Shown here: positions 12,345 to 22,763 of the stretch, one piece after another
How the letters are laid out: the number at the start of each line of letters is the position of its first letter
Numbering within the stretch: the first letter of the stretch is position 1
The notes under the pieces: model-generated
What the model saw: the letters and a program-made list of their open reading frames with translations, nothing else
Told to the model about the DNA's origin: nothing
The model's database searches: none
NCBI GenBank assembly: GCA_037903475.1
Contig: JBAJFG010000006.1
Span: forward strand, 187,501 to 251,500
DNA length: 64,000 nt
Source of the DNA: Ancylostoma caninum
Lineage: Eukaryota; Nematoda; Chromadorea; Rhabditida; Ancylostomatidae
Reading direction: 5' to 3'
Made by a program: the position numbers and the translations under genes

Positions 12345-12879
12345 ATATGGCAGTATACATTTTAATACGAGTTGTCGGACCCCCTAGTATCTTTCCCTGA
12401 AGACGTCTCAGACAATTTCGGAGGCAAATCGCGTTTCGGACGGGTGAGGGACGAGGGTCGGAACGAGCGTTCAGGTGTTTTCGCCCGAGAAGTAGCCGCG
12501 TTCAGGCAGCTGTAGGGCCGCTGAAAACGGGGCTGACATTCCTATCCGCCCTACTACTGTCCAGGTGTTCAAGCATGAGCCCGCAAACTACCAGCCGCTA
12601 CTGCTCCTAATCCAGCGCACAAGGCGGCATTCTCCACAATTACCTATCAGTTGGACGCCTACGCCGCGGCAACCTTTGGCAGCTTGGTCACTGCTTGCAT
12701 AAGAGCCAAGGGTTCGAAGCCATTGTGGATGTACAGTGATCCACCTGAGTATAAAATCGACACAAATATGCAAATTCTCACCAGAACTACGAAAAGATCG
12801 TTATTTGCAAGGTCCATCCATCTTTCCGTAGTGCTAGCTTTCTACCATTATTGAGCGGATTCGAGCCAACCTGACCATT

Positions 12880-13153
12880 CTCAGAACCCCAAAAGCAAGT
12901 TTCTGATCGCATCCGAAACTTGCTTTTCCAAGAGCTTGTCGACAAGTTGTTTTCACACTTCCTTGCCGACAAGTTGTTCGTCCGAAAAGCTTGTCGGCAA
13001 CTTGTTTTCACTGCTTCGTTGTTGAAAACAAGTTGTCGACAAGCTTTTCGGGCGAACAACTTGTCGGCAAGGAAGTGTGAAAACAACTTGTCAACAAGCT
13101 TTTGGAAAAGCAAGTTTCGGATGCGATCAGAAACTTGTTTTTGGGGTTCTGAG
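12880..13153. mobile_element. 274-bp long palindrome with CTTGTCGACAAG units, copy 1
   Basis: Starts CTCAGAACCCCAAAAGCAAG and ends with the reverse complement GGTTCTGAG. The two arms of about 129 bp are almost perfect inverted copies around CACTGCTTCGTTG. Each arm contains several CTTGTCGACAAG-type 12-bp palindromes spaced by A/T runs. Both strands therefore translate into nearly the same peptide, which is a by-product of symmetry. Comparing flanks with 21760-21790 shows it inserted into a TIR element. Confidence 0.9.
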
Positions 13154-13336
13154 TTGTTTATGAATGATTGAGAGTCCGCGGCTTTGTCCACTAGGCCATC
13201 CATGCTGCTAATCTATTTCATCCCGGTGTGGTTTTCATCCTTTATCACGTCCCTACTATCACCAACGGACCAATCCGACCAGGATAAGCTCCTTATTGAG
13301 CCGAAATATGTAGTCGTTCAGACTACATATTTCGGC

Positions 13337-14003
13337 TTCTTCTCAGAACTTCGAAAACAAGTTGTCGGCCCAGCTTTCCCCAAAAACAACTTGCAAACAA
13401 GCTTTTAACTAGCAAATCTTTGTCGACAAGTTTGACGTCATCATACCACCTAGAACCAAGTTGTCGACAAGCTTTTCCCCCGAAAACTTGTCGACAAGGA
13501 AGAGAAAAAACAAGTTGTCGACCAGCTTTTCCAAAAAACAACTTGCAAACAAGCTTTTGTCGGAAAAAGTTGTTGACAACCCTTTAGCTGAACAACCTGT
13601 CGTCGAGAGAGAGTCATGTTCCCATACACGCGTGACATACGATGCAACCATTGAGGACACCAGGGCAATGATTCCTATAGCACAGTTGTAAGAAAGCGTT
13701 TGCTTCCTAATGAAGGACAGCTGTGCAAGCTTACGCGTGCACAGGTCCTACCTTGAGCAATTTTGTAGTGTAGAGCTGACAGATTGTCAGTGAAGGACGA
13801 GTCAAGAACAAGTTCACACGTTCAACCACCTGTCGGCAAGAAACAGCAAAAACAAGTTGTCGACAAGCTTTTGGGCGGACAAGTTGTCGACAAGGAAGTG
13901 CAAAACCAAGTTGTCGACAAGTATTTGGAAAAGCAAGTTTCAGATGCGATCAGATACTTGCTCGCCAAATGCTTGTCGACAAGTTGTTTTTGGGGTTCTG
14001 AGT
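13337..14003. repeat. Composite array of CTTGTCGACAAG palindromes
   Basis: Bounded by TTCTCAGAAC and GGGGTTCTGAG, as in the 274-bp element. It contains two blocks of ACAAGTTGTCGACAAGCTTT-like units (13350-13600 and 13845-14000) around about 230 bp of unrelated DNA. I read it as an expanded or rearranged member of the same family that inserted in the upstream part of the same TIR element. Confidence 0.75.
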
Positions 14004-14286
14004 TGGAGATATTTGCCGGCGGTCAATGGCCGCAAAAAGCGGGCCGATGTTCGACACTCTTCACATAGCGGGCCGAACCGCGACGGTCGTGCGTCAGCCC
14101 GAATGATTCTGCGTTCAGCCCGCGATTCGCCCGACAGCACGTTTGGCCCGCAACATGTGTGGATTCGCCCGCCATGAGTCCTCGTTCGAACGTTCGTCGG
14201 GGATTTGCCGGCGATTGGAACGACATTTCACCCCAGAATTGTCTGAGTTGGTGGGAATGAAAACAAATACTATCATAAGGAAAGAG

Positions 14287-14433
14287 CTCAGACAATTCCA
14301 GGGGCAACAATCTACCAGACAGAGTTCCGAACGAGCGGGGGGCGACGCAAGAAACGAGCAAAGCCCCGTTCTCGCCCATGTCGCTCGCGCGTTTGGGCCG
14401 GAACACCTTGGTATTGGCCCTCATTTGGCCCTC
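14287..14433 (+). mobile_element. TCTCAGACAATT-family terminus, truncated
   Basis: Begins CTCAGACAATTCCAGGGGCA and continues with a GC-rich stretch resembling the arms of the 927-bp element. It is head to head with the neighbouring copy ending at 14247. No opposite end seen. Confidence 0.6.
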
Positions 14434-14465
14434 TAATTCTGCTTCTTTAGACTGTTCTCAAGCGC

Positions 14466-14538
14466 CATTCGTCACTGCTATTAATCAGTTGACTGTTCTG
14501 TTTTAGTGCAGTCAACTGGCTAACACCATTGACGAATG
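14466..14538. repeat. Short imperfect hairpin
   Basis: Nested inverted segments CATTCGTCA/TGACGAATG and CAGTTGACTG/CAGTCAACTG with an A/T-rich loop. Confidence 0.7.
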
Positions 14539-14700
14539 ACACCTGAAACAATTAAACGATTATATGACCAAATACATATATTTATTAAAAGCTGCTTCAA
14601 TACACTAGAAAAGCACTTCACTGGAAAATTATGACCACATGACTACACATCTAACTAAAAATAAGTGCACAATTGGGAAAGAAAAGTTAGTACCTAATCA

Positions 14701-14899
14701 AGAACTTCAAGTTGGAAAGACACGATATTGCTTAAACAGTATGAGGGGAGATGGGCTGCACATGCAGCTAAAAAGGTAGATGATCCAAGGGTGAATATTC
14801 TAATGAGAACCGCAGGCACTGCCAGACTGGAGATGGAAACAGTTAATGAAGCTCGTAGTGAAGGAAAGCTCGGCTGGAAACCGTACTTCATATTTTAAA
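14701..14899 (+). other. Coding-like fragment, unidentified
   Basis: A stop-free stretch without an early ATG reads as a charged, helical peptide of about 65 residues (including YEGRWAAHAAKKVDDPRVN and MRTAGTARLEMETVNEA), ending at a TAA. Composition looks protein-like rather than random. A 3' splice site just before it is not convincing, and I cannot name the family. It could be a last exon, or the end of an old retroelement reading frame. Confidence 0.3.
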
Positions 14900-15437
14900 G
14901 AACCCAAGAATTGCTTTGAAGCGAGAGATGAGGTAGGACATTCAGATGTCAGAGCAAAATGAGGCAAGGTAGTCACATTACCTAAAGATGCGTGAGTTTG
15001 AAATCGTCATCGTCAAAAACGCTTCTCCGTATTGAAGATAATGTCTGCACTAGTGTGCGGTTAGACTCAGGAAGAAAAAAGCTGGCAGTAAGTAGCAAAA
15101 AAGATCTCGTCAAAACGGATGTTTCACTGACTTCCGCTTCTTTCGTAGAAGAAAAAACAAGCGGATGTAGGCAAAATTTTGTTCTTTCTGGAGAAACTAA
15201 GCGATCACACAGCAAATTTTTTATGAGTCCCTGTCCTCGAAATGGCCAAAACTTTCGCTAACTGAAGTTTTAGTCCAAAACGTCTGCTAAACATTTGTCA
15301 TGACCAAAAATGCTGTTCAGAATGAGAAAAAGAAAAAGGGCATAACTCCTCCAAACAATTCTATCATATAGAGGAAAATGAGACAAGGAGATAAACAATA
15401 TCGAAAGTGAGGAAAGTGCCGGGTACCGGTGTTGAAG

Positions 15438-16241
15438 TCAGTTATCCTCGTAGACGATGCCGTAGCTTGCGTCGTAGTCTTCACCCACAGAAGCCGCACG
15501 TTCGTATTCTTCTTGACGTGATCGACGGTCGCGTTTATCGTGACGCTAAAAGGCAGTATTTTAGAGAAGGGCTATAGGGCTTACAGAAAGAGATTATACG
15601 TACATTGTTCTGCAGCCAGTTCCTCATGATGTCGTAGTATTCATACTCGTACGACCGAATGTGCTCACTGCAATGTACTCACTGTAACAGGCGGCGGGAA
15701 TCCGAACAAAACTGTCATCAGTTCCTCCATTATGCCGATCTCTTCCGCAGAGATGCCAAAGTGATGAATGTAAGAAGCGTAATAAAGAATTTTCCCATTC
15801 CCACCTTAAGAAAACCAGCTTTTCGTTCCCGAATAAAAATAGGTCTCCTAAACATACTCATTTCGGGTGTGATTGAGGTTTCCATCTGCTCATTTACCAC
15901 AAACCAGCATCATTGCAGTTACCGAGTAAGACTTGCTCTAATAATAGAAAATGTTAAGCGTAACTAACGCTCGAAGAATTTCTTACACTTCTTGTTGAAC
16001 TCTTATGAAAGGTTGGTACCTTCACATACCTTCTGTTGTCTGCCGGCTTCCACACTCAGATCTCACGACCATGATCGTGATGACAGTCTATCTGGATGTT
16101 CCCTCATCATGCGTCTCTGCCTCATCCTTTCTTCATTCAATACTAAATAAAGAAACCGTTGACTCGTTAAACTCTCACCGACGTACTCAGGAACTTACTT
16201 CCGTAGCCGCGTAAGCCGTGCTCGCTGATGTATTGTGCCAT
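15438..16241 (-). CDS. Small unidentified gene, partly resolved exons
   Basis: A likely first exon at 16241-16199 encodes MAQYISEHGLRGYG and ends at a good GTAAGT donor. A TTTTAG acceptor ends 8 bases upstream of its ATG, as expected for a spliced-leader site. The last exon, 15545-15438, follows CTTTTAG and encodes a charged C-terminus ending GEDYDASYGIVYEDN and a stop. It joins in phase to a stretch ending at 15604 (GTACGT donor) that reads EHIRSYEYEYYDIMRNW. Middle exons are unclear: a piece at 16061-16030 (NLSVEAGRQQK) has a poor acceptor, and a frame near 15750-15680 cannot be joined without a very short intron. The product would be small, soluble and acidic at the end. I do not recognise the family. 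Confidence 0.45.
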
Positions 16242-16579
16242 TTTACACCTAAAATAAAGTTAGATAGATGGAAATGCATATATGAAACAAATTGTGCAAC
16301 GACGGTGAAAATAATGCAAATTCTCAATTACACGAAATAAGCGAACATCACAACACACAAATATATCGGAATAAAAAATGAAAAAGTGGAATTGAAGAAG
16401 AACTTCGAAATTGCATAATTTCGAAACTTCATCAATGGATGACCTGAGGTGTCTTTCGAGCCGTTACTTCAACAAAAAATTGCGCGGTCAGCCTCCATGC
16501 ATGAGCGGTCACATGCAAGCGACTTAGCATGTTCCGTGCTGAACGGTGGATGTAGCGCATCAACCCGATTGTTGCTCTC

Positions 16580-16728
16580 TTAAGGCCCGCGAACGAATGA
16601 CACCCGCCATTAGCCCTCAACACACCCAACTTTCCTGCTCAGTTGGCCCGCTGTGGACCCTCGGTCAAATCTTTCGCCCGTAAAGCCTAGTAGACCGAAT
16701 CGAGCTTTGCCCCTGGAATTGTCTGAGA
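16580..16728 (-). mobile_element. TCTCAGACAATT-family terminus, truncated
   Basis: Ends GCCCCTGGAATTGTCTGAG, the inverted terminus of the 927-bp family, with a GC-rich, GGCCCG-containing body upstream. The opposite end was not found. Confidence 0.55.
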
Positions 16729-17449
16729 GAGTGATAGTAAACGAAAACGCCCGCTCATTTTATACTTCAACTCATCCTGTTGGAACGCTGGAACGGATCT
16801 CATCTCTTTATACCTTGAGGATGCTGATTGCTACAGCGGTGCAACTTTCGCAGAATTGTTGCGACCACAACTAAGTATCTAAAACGATCAAAATCTCTGA
16901 CACGAAAATTTCCGTGGGTGCTGCCTTTAAAACGTACGAGCCAAGGTTTTTTCTTTGTATTGAAGTGGTAAGACATATTCTGCTACATCCTTTGAAGGCA
17001 ATCTTGTGGTAGACCACTTTCACCTCCGGTCATAAGTAATTGGTTTCCGCACAGAGGTTCAGTGGCCATTTTGGAACATTTCACGTATACCATTGGAATC
17101 AACCTGTCGGGTCTGTTGACATTTCATAAAGAAAATTGGGGCAGGATTTCGCCTCCAGGTGACCGACCTAGCGTGCAACGTAAACTAATTTCGAAATTTC
17201 TCCCAAGATAGCTTCGTAAGACCCGCATAGGGTCGTCCCTGTAAATCACCACGGAATAGTATCTGGTCATCCAAGGATCCATCTCTGTTGGAGTGGACGA
17301 GTGCAGCGCGAGGATGAGTGACTGCGTGAAGGAGCACTGTGCAGAGCAGTGTTTGGCATTTATACTAGGATCATGTGCTTGGTACGAGCTTACACCCATG
17401 AAGGATAGGCCCTGACCCCTGACGCAGCTGATACCCACGAATTTGAGGG
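16729..17449. other. No gene recognised
   Basis: Only short, unsupported open frames, the longest being 17438-17124 on the minus strand. Confidence 0.5.
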
Positions 17450-17780
17450 CTCAAGAGCAGTGTGTCACCTCGTTTTCGTGTCTGAGCTTTTACAAGTTTC
17501 TGAATCTACTCGACACGCTGAATCCAACGGTATACCTAAAATGTGACGGAAAGTTCCTTAAACCCTATTTTTAAACGTTTTTTCGGGACGGAATTTGTAA
17601 CTGTTTGTCGACCGAGTGGACGCGTGAAGCCGTTGATCTCATGGATCGGACACGTCTAGACGTGTTGGCCAACGCTGCAGACGTGACGGGCAGCCAGCAC
17701 ATCCAGAATTAGCGTGACGAGGAGGTCTAGATTCTGTTGGTATTTTCAGCCCACGAAACGAGGTGACACACTGCCTTTAA
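17450..17780 (+). mobile_element. Degraded copy of the 415-bp TTAA element
   Basis: The right end GAGGTGACACACTGCCTTTAA is intact. The left end is a decayed AGCAGTGTGTCACCTC. Internal matches include CCAACGGTATAC and GCGTGAAGCCGTTGATCT. It lacks the ATTTTTATCCAGTTCGAGCC section of the full copies. Confidence 0.75.
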
Positions 17781-18230
17781 GGTGGAGGCGCGGTATTTTC
17801 ATGCAAGTTCTACATAATGCCTTGACGGTCTTCATGGAACCTATCCCGCAGCAATCATATGCGTGCGTCTGGCGTGCAATGGTTCATGCTCCTAGTATAG
17901 ATTGCCCTTATCTCGTTGAGGGCTTCTCCGACTTTTGTAGCCACAACATTCGCCAATGGATGAATTTGGGCGGGTAGCGCCTTGCGACGTCATCCAGAGA
18001 GCCTGACTTCAAAAGTCAAACGCCTAACGTGCGACATCTCAACAAAATTTTTAGCAAAGTGAAAAGTTGCTAACCGACTCATGCTTCGCGCACACTTCAT
18101 TCACTCGTGGATCTGTGTCCATGTCAATTCGGATCAGTTTGTATTCGGTTCCCCTTAAGTAGCACTCCAAGGAACGGCGTGCAAGATCGAATTTGTTTCT
18201 GAAGAGACTTTTGACCTTGCATCTGTTGAT

Positions 18231-18253
18231 TATCTATTTATTTATTTATTCAT

Positions 18254-18304
<51 letters not shown>

Positions 18305-18306
18305 TT
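18231..18306. repeat. (TTTA)n microsatellite
   Basis: About 18 tetranucleotide units with one ATTC interruption. Confidence 0.95.
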
Positions 18307-18691
18307 AAGTCATAAATGATGTGCTTGGCATAGGTAATAGTTCATTATAAGAAACTGGTCTTACCCGAATGTTTTGGAATCTGCTACAAAAACTGCCACA
18401 TTGCCAAAATGTTGAACGCATTTACTCATATCTCTTCGTGCTAGGGAAGCCCTAAAAACTGTCGATCATATCAAGGATATAAGTGTAGCGAAATAATTTT
18501 GCCAGAATGGCAAATACTACCGCACACACGACGCAATCGCCGCGAATTTGTTGCTGGTACAAATTTCCACGTGTGGCAGCATTTACATGGGAAAATGTGA
18601 ATTCCTTACCATTGTGTAAGTTGCAATGGTATTTGGGCAATTTATAGTAGGGTGCGTGCGCCAGACGCACGCATTCATTTGCGAAGGTTTT

Positions 18692-19040
18692 TGTTGATCC
18701 CAAGGATGTACATCAACAGGCACAGAAGCGACGAGATCCCCATTTTTGAAAGGCTCGAACTGGATAAAAATTTGGAGCCCGGAGGCGGATCACTCCAAGC
18801 TGTGCTGGCTGCCTGCCACGGATGCAGCGTTGCTCAACGAGTCTCGACGTGTTTAATCGATGAGATCAACGGCTTCACACGTCAACTCGGGTCAGCAAAC
18901 AGTTACAGACCCCGTTCCGGAAGACGGGTTTAAAGGCGGTTTTGAGACAATTTACCTATATTGCTGCATTCAGCGTGTCGCGGTGATGCACAATCTGCAA
19001 CTACCTTAACTACGAATGTGAAGTGGGCCCTTCCCTTTAA
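18692..19040 (-). mobile_element. Truncated reverse copy of the 415-bp TTAA element
   Basis: Runs in reverse from TGTACATCAACAGGCACAGA to a decayed terminus CCCTTCCCTTTAA at 19040. The opposite end is missing and replaced by unrelated DNA at 18690. The internal order matches 11730-12065. Confidence 0.85.
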
Positions 19041-20021
19041 AAGTGGGAAAACATCTCCGCCAGTGTCCATCCGCTTCTTATCGTACAGAAACCGAGCTTT
19101 ACGCACAACTACCTTGTCAAGAAATTAGCTGTTCTGGGACGAAAAAATTAAGTCAGAAAAGATGTCACAGCGGGTGAGACGCTGGTCATCTGTCAGATCG
19201 TGAGGTGTTCAATTCCGCACCATTCTTGTCATGTCGACTGAAGTCAAATGTTTTGAAACTGTGGTGAGCCCCATCCCCGCCCTCAACGTTCGGATGGTAG
19301 GTTCTGGTTTAGGTTCCATGACTGTCCTCAACGCTCGATCGTCAGGGAACGACCTGGGATCACGACCATGGTTGCCTTGGCGATCAAAATCAACGGAAGA
19401 ATCCTAGCCCATTATCCTTGGAAAAGCAACTCGAAGCCAAAACAAATGCAAGTTTACCACATGCTTCTGGGAAAGAATCATCGAGTTCGAAGTCATCAAC
19501 CATAATCAGCCGAGAATCGCGTCGGCTCATTTATTCGCCCCTTCATAAAAACGCCCAAGAAGGAGCTAGCCACAATATTCAAGGAGCATTCGAAAGAGGA
19601 AGAAAAGCCAAACCCAATAGTTACATAAGCTGGGCTGAAATTGCTCATATTGGACGGAAGGGAAAAGTTTAGTTGAGCATACCAGGGAACGGCAATTATT
19701 TTTGCAACAACCTGATATATCTGAGTCCAATCCGGTCGGATAAAAAAAGCTATGTGTCGATTCTCGTCGGATAGATACGAATAAGGATCGATACGTATCT
19801 TTTCTTATCCGACCAGATCGGGCCTGCAACACTATAAGTGTTGCATGCCCGATCACTATAAGTGTTGCATGAAGGCAAGGTCCGGGCAAAATTCCATCTC
19901 CCGAATTTGTGCTGGATTCGTAGCACATGACAACGCCTTGGACGAAAACTATGGAAAATCCTTGAAAACAATGAACGCTTTCCATCTAACAATTTCGGTA
20001 CGGCGTTTGCGGGTTTGCCCC
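19041..20021. other. No gene; short hairpins near 19826
   Basis: Unrecognised DNA. At 19826-19876 the self-complementary motif GCAACACTATAAGTGTTGCA and a second copy of CACTATAAGTGTTGCATG lie back to back. Confidence 0.5.
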
Positions 20022-20078
20022 GTCCGTGCTTTCAAATGACCTTATACGCGCCGTATAAGGTCATTTGAAAGCACGGAC
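20022..20078. repeat. Perfect 27-bp-arm hairpin
   Basis: GTCCGTGCTTTCAAATGACC and seven further bases are repeated exactly in inverse orientation after a 3-nt spacer (CGC). No mismatch in either arm. Confidence 0.95.
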
Positions 20079-20829
20079 GCCCTACATGTTGTCTTTTCTG
20101 GCGTCGTAAGAAAAAATTCATATTCAAAGGGCCAGTGGTCCCTTTCATGAGGTGGGGAAGGTTTCACGAAGCGTTCATTGGCCTGTTTATACCTGAGCGT
20201 CCATCGTTGTTCAATACGCACGCGCGCTGCTTTTGTCGGTTGGAGCGTGCTTGCCCACGGCTTTAGTAATCCTCGGACGTTTGCACCATATTTAGCGAGA
20301 GAGCTTATGTCGAGGTCACAAACTTGGAATACTTGCTACAAATATGTTTTGTACTCCAGAGAGCAAAAAACCTGACCTGGCAAGATTTGACCTAACCCTA
20401 TCTTTAAGTATAAACCAGTCTTTCCGTCCGGCTGACGCCGGACTTCCAGACTTTTCTTAATGCTCGCTTCGCTCGCATATTTTCATTGTCCGAAACGAGA
20501 TTAATGCAGGTGGATGAACAGACACTATCCACAGAGAAGTATTCTTCCAGCGCCTCATGGAGTGTTTTACCCCTTATAGGCAGTGTCTCAGCTCATGAGC
20601 CGCATTCGAGATTCCCATCTCAGTCGAACATAAGCAAGCTGCTGAGCACAAAGATGTACTTTACGTTTCGTAGAAACGTCGAAAACCCCATAAGTTACGG
20701 GTTTCTTTGGCCGAGACTTTCGAAATTCTCGCCCAGTGGACGAGAGGGTCCATTCCGCAGCGAGAGCTTGCTGCGGGTGCGGCATGGTTTTTCAACACGG
20801 AAATGTTTCTTTGTTTGATGATAGTTGCT

Positions 20830-21055
20830 GCTGAGAAGTTCATTTTAATGTGCAATCTCAGCCTTTTAGCTCCACTTTTGCTAGCTTCCTATCTAGGAAA
20901 CTCGTCAGCTCCTGTACCTAGTTTGCCTTAAAAGTAGGGGTTTTGAGGGTGTTTTCTGACATCAAGCACATCATTGGAATCAGCACCTCGAACTGCACCT
21001 GAATCCGTCGATATCTCGATACCCAAAATGAGGTGAGACACTGCCTTTATGGACA
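20830..21055 (+). repeat. Dispersed repeat with TTAA-family right terminus
   Basis: Homologous to 5192-5331 over its first 125 bp. It then continues to a terminus GAGGTGAGACACTGCCTTTA, which has lost the final A. Confidence 0.65.
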
Positions 21056-21344
21056 GATCCTTTCCAACCATATGTGGTAAGGCATTTCGATCGGCTGTGG
21101 TGGAGGTAAACGGTGAAAAGTGACAAAATCAGTGCACTTTGGGGTTGGATCTAAACAACAGCGCACCATTTTCAGAGTATCCCCATACCTTGCAAGTTCA
21201 AAATGAATCAAAATGAACTGGCGATCTCAGAGGTAAGGGTCGTGGAAATGATACATATCGATTGTTACGTTACATCGCCATGCCTCGCTGCCAAACGGAA
21301 CTCATCGCCCGTACTCTCGAAGTCATCGCCCGTACTCTCGAAGA

Positions 21345-22271
21345 TCTCAGACAATTTCGGGGGCAAATCCCGTTCCAACCGCCGGCAAATCCCCGACGAA
21401 ACGTTTGAACGAGGACCAATAGCTGACAAACAGCGGGCGGAACCACGCATGTTGCGGGCCAAACGCGCTGTCGGGCGAATCGCGGGCTGAACGCAGAGTC
21501 ATTCGGGCTAAAGCACCACCGTCGGGGTTCGGCCCGCTATGTGAATAGTGTCGGACATCGGCCCGCTTTTCGCAGCCACTGACCGCCGGCAAATATCTCC
21601 AAAAAGCGGTCTGAACGACTACATATTTCGGCTCAATAGGGAAATGGCTCGGTCGGAATGGTTGGTTGGTGGTAGTACACACGTGATAAAGGATGAAGGC
21701 AACACCGGTATGGAAGAGATCGGCAGCATGGATGGCCTAGTGGATAAAGCAGCGGACTCTCAGTCATTCATAAAGAACGGTCAGGTTGGTTCGAATCCTC
21801 TCAGTAATAGAAGAAGGCTAGCACTACGAAACTATGTAAATGGCTTGCAAATAGCCATCTTTTCGAATTTCTGATGAGAATTTGCATATTTGTGTTGCTT
21901 TTATACTCCGGTGGATCACTCTGGATCCACAATAGCTTCGAACCGGGAGCTGCTCCGTGGGAGACTGGGCCCAAGCAGCGACCAAGCTGACAGAGGTTGT
22001 CACGGTGCCGGCGTCCAGCTGACAGGTAATTGTGGAGAATACCACCTTGTGCGCTGGATTAGGAGCAGTAGCGCCTGGTGGTTTGCGGGCTTATGGCGGC
22101 CTGAACGCGGACAGTACTCGGGCGGATAGGAATGCAGGCTCCGCTTTCAGCGGCCCTAAAGCGGCCTGAACGCGGCTACTTCTCGGGCGAAAACACCCAA
22201 ACGCTCGTTCCGACCCTCGCCCCCCCCCCCCGCTCGTTCCGAACGGGATTTGCCCCCGAAATTGTCTGAGA
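21345..22271 (+). mobile_element. 927-bp TIR element carrying a tRNA-like segment, intact copy
   Basis: Terminal inverted repeats of about 31 bp match base for base: TCTCAGACAATTTCGGGGGC plus AAATCCCGTTC, and the exact inverse at the right end. GC-rich arms flank a central AT-richer part that includes a tRNA-like stretch: GGATGGCCTAGTGGATAAAG at 21730 (A-box-like), then GGTTCGAATCC near 21788 (B-box match). No transposase frame is present, so it is non-autonomous. A diverged copy of about 45 bp beginning AAAATGAACTGGCGAT lies just outside each end (near 21210 and 22278). Confidence 0.85.
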
Positions 22272-22368
22272 TGTGCCCAAAATGAACTGGCGATGTGAGT
22301 GATAGCGATAGTGGAAACGATGCCAGTCAATCGCCACGCCCCATTTATTATCATCGCTCTTATATAAG

Positions 22369-22576
22369 ACATACAGGAAGCTCCAAATGTCCGCAGTCAA
22401 GAGGGACGTGGCCACGACGCGGCTTTAGACAGAGACACAGGCGCTCGCCATGCTGCCACTGGTTGGCTGCAGAGTCAGAGAAGCCAGAGGCAGCATAGAG
22501 AGCGCTTGCGTCTGATCAAGGAGCCGCGCCGTGGCCACGCCCACTTGACTGCGGACATTTGGAGCTTCCTGTATGT
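22369..22576. mobile_element. Palindromic MITE, GGAAGCTCCAAATG family, copy 1
   Basis: Left ACATACAGGAAGCTCCAAAT and right inverse CTTCCTGTATGT. The arms continue with GTCCGCAGTCAAG and CTTGACTGCGGAC. 208 bp, no coding capacity. Relatives at 23448-23613 and 49479-49640. Confidence 0.85.
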
Positions 22577-22763
22577 CTGGGTCTCTTCACTCACTTTATC
22601 CATGTGGCGATCGCCGGCGGTCGTGGTGATCGCGACGACAGCAGGCTGTAGCGGCGGTCGCCACGATTGCTGACGAAGTCTGGGGTTACTCTCACGCCGT
22701 TGGATTCGTCTCCAGGCGTTCCTCCACTTTTACACGCCGACTCGCCTATATGATAGCGTTGGA

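Larger units (their letters stand above)
9703..12397. mobile_element. TIR element (GGGTCCGACA family), split by an RTE insertion
   Basis: Left end GGGAAGGGTACTAGTGGGGT and right end CCCCTAGTATCTTTCCC are inverted repeats, continuing inward with GTCCGACACCTCGTAA and TACGAGTTGTCGGAC. Removing the inserted 10104-12344 leaves about 454 bp, close to the 463-bp uninterrupted relative at 28770-29232. The insertion site is marked by the duplicated 10-mer CAAAAACTGC at 10094 and 12335. No protein is encoded by the element itself. Confidence 0.85.
12406..14247 (-). mobile_element. TIR element (TCTCAGACAATT family) with internal tRNA-like segment, split by two palindromic elements
   Basis: Colinear, in reverse, with the intact 927-bp copy at 21345-22271. 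The right terminus (12406) reads TCTCAGACAATTTCGGAGGC; the left (14247 inward) is a decayed inverted copy. The tRNA-like head GGATGGCCTAGTGG lies at 13201-13188 and its B-box-like half near 12850-12870. They are separated by the 274-bp palindrome at 12880-13153. A second palindromic insertion, about 13337-14003, splits the left part. Subtracting both leaves about 900 bp. Confidence 0.85.

Noticed and set aside
12787..13203. A 138-codon minus frame and a mirrored plus frame (and the 157-codon pair at 23528-24185) with near-identical peptides
   Set aside because: Both strands read the same because the DNA is a palindrome. The frames follow symmetry, not selection on protein.
13337..14003. CRISPR-like look of regularly repeated CTTGTCGACAAG units
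   Set aside because: Units are palindromic and irregularly spaced without unique spacers. The host is a eukaryote and no cas genes are present.
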